Positions 2,941-5,599 of a stretch of 5,599 nt of DNA are shown one piece after another (the first letter of the stretch is position 1; every line of letters starts with the position of its first letter). The stretch is from Gammaproteobacteria bacterium (lineage in GTDB: Bacteria > Pseudomonadota > Gammaproteobacteria > DSM-19610), in contig JAUXDG010000197.1 in NCBI GenBank assembly GCA_030618475.1, forward strand, positions 1-5,599, given 5' to 3'. The notes under the pieces are model-generated. The model had not been told where the DNA came from. It saw nothing but the letters and a program-made list of their open reading frames with translations, and did no database searches. The translations under genes were made by a program, and so were the position numbers.

Positions 2941-5599
2941 ATGTCTTTAGATAACCCACACATGTATTCCCGTTTACAAAAAACCGCGCTGGCAAGCGCA
3001 GTCACTATGGCGCTGGGTACCGCAGGCATCGCCTCTGCTGATCAGTACAGTTTCAGCTTTACGAATGCTGACGCAACCGATACAGCAAGTACTTTTCTTA
3101 TGCTGCAGCCGGATGCCGGTATAGTCCTGAACGGTGATAGCGCACTCACGTTAGGTCTGCGAACACAGGCGAGCGGCACCTTAACCTGGGACACAGATAC
3201 CGGCACCGGTACCATGGCTGTCGACCCCTTCTCCTTCTTCGGTAACGGCGTTGCTGCGGCTACCGCGATAACGCTGCAAGCTATCTCGGGTGGCAGTGGC
3301 AAGTTGATCCTGGGCAATATGGGTTTCAACTGGAACAACAACAATGGCATTCCCGTGAGTATCGTATGGGATGCCCAAGGCATGCTGGATGCCATAGCTG
3401 CCGGCGGCTTGAGCACCGGGAGCATTGTCACCGGTGGCGCAGTGCCCGCGGGTAACAATGCCTCATTCTTCAGTCAAAACATTCCGATAGGTCCGGCCCC
3501 TTTGGCGACGACCACCTGGGATACCACGGATATCGGTCCGAATACGCTGGGCACCAACCCCAGTGGTACGCTGCCGCTGGTTGCAGATACCGTGGTGAAC
3601 ACCAATGTCACCACGGGTAGCGAAACCGGCATCGGTGGTTCTCCCATGGTGGCTGGTCCGTTCGGAGGCAACAACTCCAACTTCGATTTCACCACGCTTA
3701 CCGTCACCAGTTTTGCAGATACCACTCCACCCGTAATAACGCTCAACGGGACTGATCCGGTCGATATCAACGTAGGCGATACCTACAATGAAGCAGGGGC
3801 AAGCTGCACTGATGCTGTAGATGGAAATCTTGATGGCTCAGTAGTCATTGGTGGCGATACGGTCCCTGATCCAGCCACAGCCGGCGCTTATACGGTGACC
3901 TACAATTGCCAGGATAATTCACTCAATGATGCTACCGAAGTAACGCGCACGGTCAATGTTACGGCTGCCGGCACACCAGTAATCACCTTAATTGGCTCCA
4001 CCCCGGTAACCCATGAAGCCGCAACACCGTATACTGATCAGGGCGCCAACTGTGACGATCCGGAAGATGGTTCTATTTCTCCGCTGAATGGCACCTTTAC
4101 GCCGCCACAGGACTTCAGCAGCATCAGCACGGTTAACGAAAACGTGCCTGGTGCTTATACCGTCACCTACAATTGTACCGACACGGACAACATTACCGCG
4201 CTTCAAGTCGTGCGCGATGTTGACGTGGTCGATACCATCGGGCCGGACATTACCCTGGACCCGGCCTGTGGAACCGGTGCAAACGCGATTACGCATATTG
4301 CTGATGGAACTGACCCTACCCCCGCTGCCAGCGCTATAGATGCTGTCGACGGGACGGTACCTGTAACCCAGGGCGGCGATACGGTGGATCCGGATCCAAA
4401 CTTCGGTAGTTCGCTCAGCATCACCTATAACCTGTCTTACACGGCGACCGATGCTGCGAGCAACTCAACCATCCAGGCCTGTCAAATAGTACAGGGCAAT
4501 CCTGATCCGGTAGCTACCCTGAATGGCAATGCGACGGTCGTGGTTGCATCTGGCGCTGACTACACGGAAGAAGGTGCAACCTGTGCTGATTTCACCGATG
4601 GCGCGCTGCCGGATGCAACCCCGGATATGACCATCGATGGCAGCACACCGAATGGCACCTACACCATCACATATACTTGTGGGCCGAATACTCTCGGCAA
4701 CACTGGCACCACAACCCGCACCGTTATAGTCGGTACCTCCTTTTCGGCCGCCTCCGACAGTGGCAGCAACTTCACCATGATTAATCCAAGTGGTGACTTT
4801 GTAGGCGGCGCGACCGACATATTTGCCAGCTGGGACGGCAGTATGTATACCACAAACGATCCGGCCAACCAGCCCGAAAACCTGTTCATGAACAGCGCCG
4901 AACCGCAGCCCTTCTTCGGCTTCCCGTGGTTTGCGCACGACGTTCGCGCTTTCGGGCCAGGCAGCTATACCTTTAACACTTCGCGCGGCAACACGCTGAG
5001 CATGGTTGTGGCCGAGGACCAGATCGGCGCGCACATGCTGTTCGACTGGAACAACAACGATGACATCGACGTTGCCCTTGTTTGGGATATCAACGCCGTG
5101 TTTGCCGGAGCGCCGGGTAAAGGTGACAATGGCGCCAAGGGTCAAACCTTTACCCTCGCTGTCATCGATACCGATGGCGATGGCAGCCCCGGTATCCCCG
5201 GCATCCCGATGGCTGACGGCCCGTTTGCAGGCTTCAACGCAAACTTCAACCTCAAGCTGACACCGCAGTACGCCCTGCCGGATACAACCGCGACTGCAGC
5301 CCAGGGGGTCAATGACCCGGCCAGCGGAATCGCCCCGACCACGCCTTCAGTCGTAATCACCGCAACGGTTGATCCCAACATCAACGGTGTCGCCAGCTAT
5401 GCAGGGCCTTTCACCTATGACTGGAGCACGTCAGATGCATCGCTACTGGCCGTGGACGACGGGAACACCAGCAGTTCGACCTATACCTTCGATCCGACCA
5501 CGCTCCCGGAAGGTGGCGCGACTGCACGCGTCAAGGCCACCGACGGTACCACCGGCCTGACCTCGACAGTCGAAGTACCGCTGCGTATCGCACCGGCGG
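2941..5599 (+). CDS. Large modular secreted protein: duplicated domain A flanking four Ig-like repeats (3' end outside window)
   Basis: The first 886 codons of an exported multidomain protein. The signal peptide has a long n-region and ASA|D cleavage at 33/34. Met1 is preferred over Met8 (2962) because GGAGG lies 8 nt before it. Domain A (34 to about 255) matches the minus-strand paralogue, with MGFNWNNNNGIPVSIVWD at 127-144. Residues about 261-598 hold four Ig-like repeats of the bacterial DUF5011/HYR-like type. The first starts PPVITLNG and each carries one Cys pair: C289/C323, C371/C412, C443/C514 and C548/C580. Residues about 601-780 are a second domain A, with MLFDWNNNDDIDVALVWD at 699-716, a DxDGDG calcium-type motif at 743-748 and DGPFAGFNANFNL at 759-771. 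A PKD-like segment (about 785-885) runs off the window. It is probably surface-attached or secreted, perhaps adhesive. No enzyme motif is seen. It probably lies in an operon with the FadL-type gene. Function is unknown; the gene call and export are firm. Confidence 0.92.
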   Translation, partial: MSLDNPHMYSRLQKTALASAVTMALGTAGIASADQYSFSFTNADATDTASTFLMLQPDAGIVLNGDSALTLGLRTQASGTLTWDTDTGTGTMAVDPFSFFGNGVAAATAITLQAISGGSGKLILGNMGFNWNNNNGIPVSIVWDAQGMLDAIAAGGLSTGSIVTGGAVPAGNNASFFSQNIPIGPAPLATTTWDTTDIGPNTLGTNPSGTLPLVADTVVNTNVTTGSETGIGGSPMVAGPFGGNNSNFDFTTLTVTSFADTTPPVITLNGTDPVDINVGDTYNEAGASCTDAVDGNLDGSVVIGGDTVPDPATAGAYTVTYNCQDNSLNDATEVTRTVNVTAAGTPVITLIGSTPVTHEAATPYTDQGANCDDPEDGSISPLNGTFTPPQDFSSISTVNENVPGAYTVTYNCTDTDNITALQVVRDVDVVDTIGPDITLDPACGTGANAITHIADGTDPTPAASAIDAVDGTVPVTQGGDTVDPDPNFGSSLSITYNLSYTATDAASNSTIQACQIVQGNPDPVATLNGNATVVVASGADYTEEGATCADFTDGALPDATPDMTIDGSTPNGTYTITYTCGPNTLGNTGTTTRTVIVGTSFSAASDSGSNFTMINPSGDFVGGATDIFASWDGSMYTTNDPANQPENLFMNSAEPQPFFGFPWFAHDVRAFGPGSYTFNTSRGNTLSMVVAEDQIGAHMLFDWNNNDDIDVALVWDINAVFAGAPGKGDNGAKGQTFTLAVIDTDGDGSPGIPGIPMADGPFAGFNANFNLKLTPQYALPDTTATAAQGVNDPASGIAPTTPSVVITATVDPNINGVASYAGPFTYDWSTSDASLLAVDDGNTSSSTYTFDPTTLPEGGATARVKATDGTTGLTSTVEVPLRIAPA
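3511..3668 (+). repeat. Copy 2 of the ~90% identical inverted repeat
   Basis: This gap-free counterpart of 1-158 (minus strand) encodes residues 191-243 of the large protein. 143 of 158 bases match, and the 29 bases at 3637-3665 are identical. Similarity drops sharply upstream of about 3508, where the two genes differ by many amino-acid changes and indels. Downstream comparison is not possible because the other copy leaves the window. Confidence 0.9.
3721..4734 (+). repeat. Four tandem Ig-like repeats coding region
   Basis: Repeat starts are near residues 261, 345, 435 and 521, about 80-90 aa each. Repeats 1, 2 and 4 share the pattern GAxC (286-289, 368-371 and 545-548) followed by YxxTYxC (317-323, 406-412 and 574-580). 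Repeat 3 is the most diverged: it keeps a Cys pair, but at other positions. The repeats are similar as protein but clearly diverged as DNA, so this is an old expansion, not a slippage array. Confidence 0.75.

Noticed and set aside
3042..3770. Two minus-strand open frames (3042-3458, 3474-3770) whose proteins resemble the plus-strand frame at 22-717
   Set aside because: The resemblance arises only because the sense-strand genes are paralogues. They are antisense to the large secreted-protein gene and lack ribosome binding sites.
4465..5145. 226-codon minus-strand open frame
   Set aside because: It lies wholly antisense to the Ig-repeat and second domain A coding region, which reads through without interruption and has recognisable repeats. 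No ribosome binding site is evident.

Overview
The window looks like chromosomal DNA of a Gram-negative, probably gammaproteobacterial and environmental, organism. It has an outer-membrane FadL-type channel, Sec signal peptides ending in AxA, strong GGAGG ribosome binding sites, a moderately GC-rich coding part and an AT-richer intergenic part. The genus cannot be fixed from the sequence alone.

Layout: (1) Bases 1-689, minus strand: the first 229 codons of a secreted protein with a signal peptide and a Gly/Asn/Thr-rich beta-type domain; its 3' end lies outside the window. (2) Bases 690-1392: a 703-bp divergent intergenic region with no convincing gene. It holds a compact cluster of palindromes and promoter-like hexamers, a strong GC-rich hairpin and a possible terminator-like structure. 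(3) Bases 1393-2844, plus strand: a complete 483-aa OmpP1/FadL/TodX-family outer-membrane protein, the expected route for hydrophobic molecules such as fatty acids or hydrocarbons. (4) Bases 2941 to the window end, plus strand: the first 886 codons of a large secreted modular protein. Its order is signal peptide, domain A, four Cys-containing Ig-like repeats, a second copy of domain A, then the start of a PKD-like domain; it is still open at base 5599.

The genes at the two ends are paralogues. Their signal peptides, N-terminal domains and ribosome-binding leaders match, and they sit in opposite orientation around the FadL-type gene. A 158-bp segment inside both (1-158 and 3511-3668) is about 90% identical and gap-free, while the coding sequence just upstream in each is much more diverged. 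That is the clearest unusual signal here. It suggests gene conversion, and it forms an in-frame inverted repeat across which recombination could swap the front ends of the two proteins.

Working model (inference): the FadL-type channel and the large secreted protein are probably co-transcribed, with a 96-nt gap and no visible terminator. The secreted proteins may act at the cell surface, in adhesion or in contact with a hydrophobic substrate that the channel imports. No known named system is recognised. Whether the secreted proteins carry a C-terminal sorting tag, such as PEP-CTERM, cannot be seen because both C-termini are missing.
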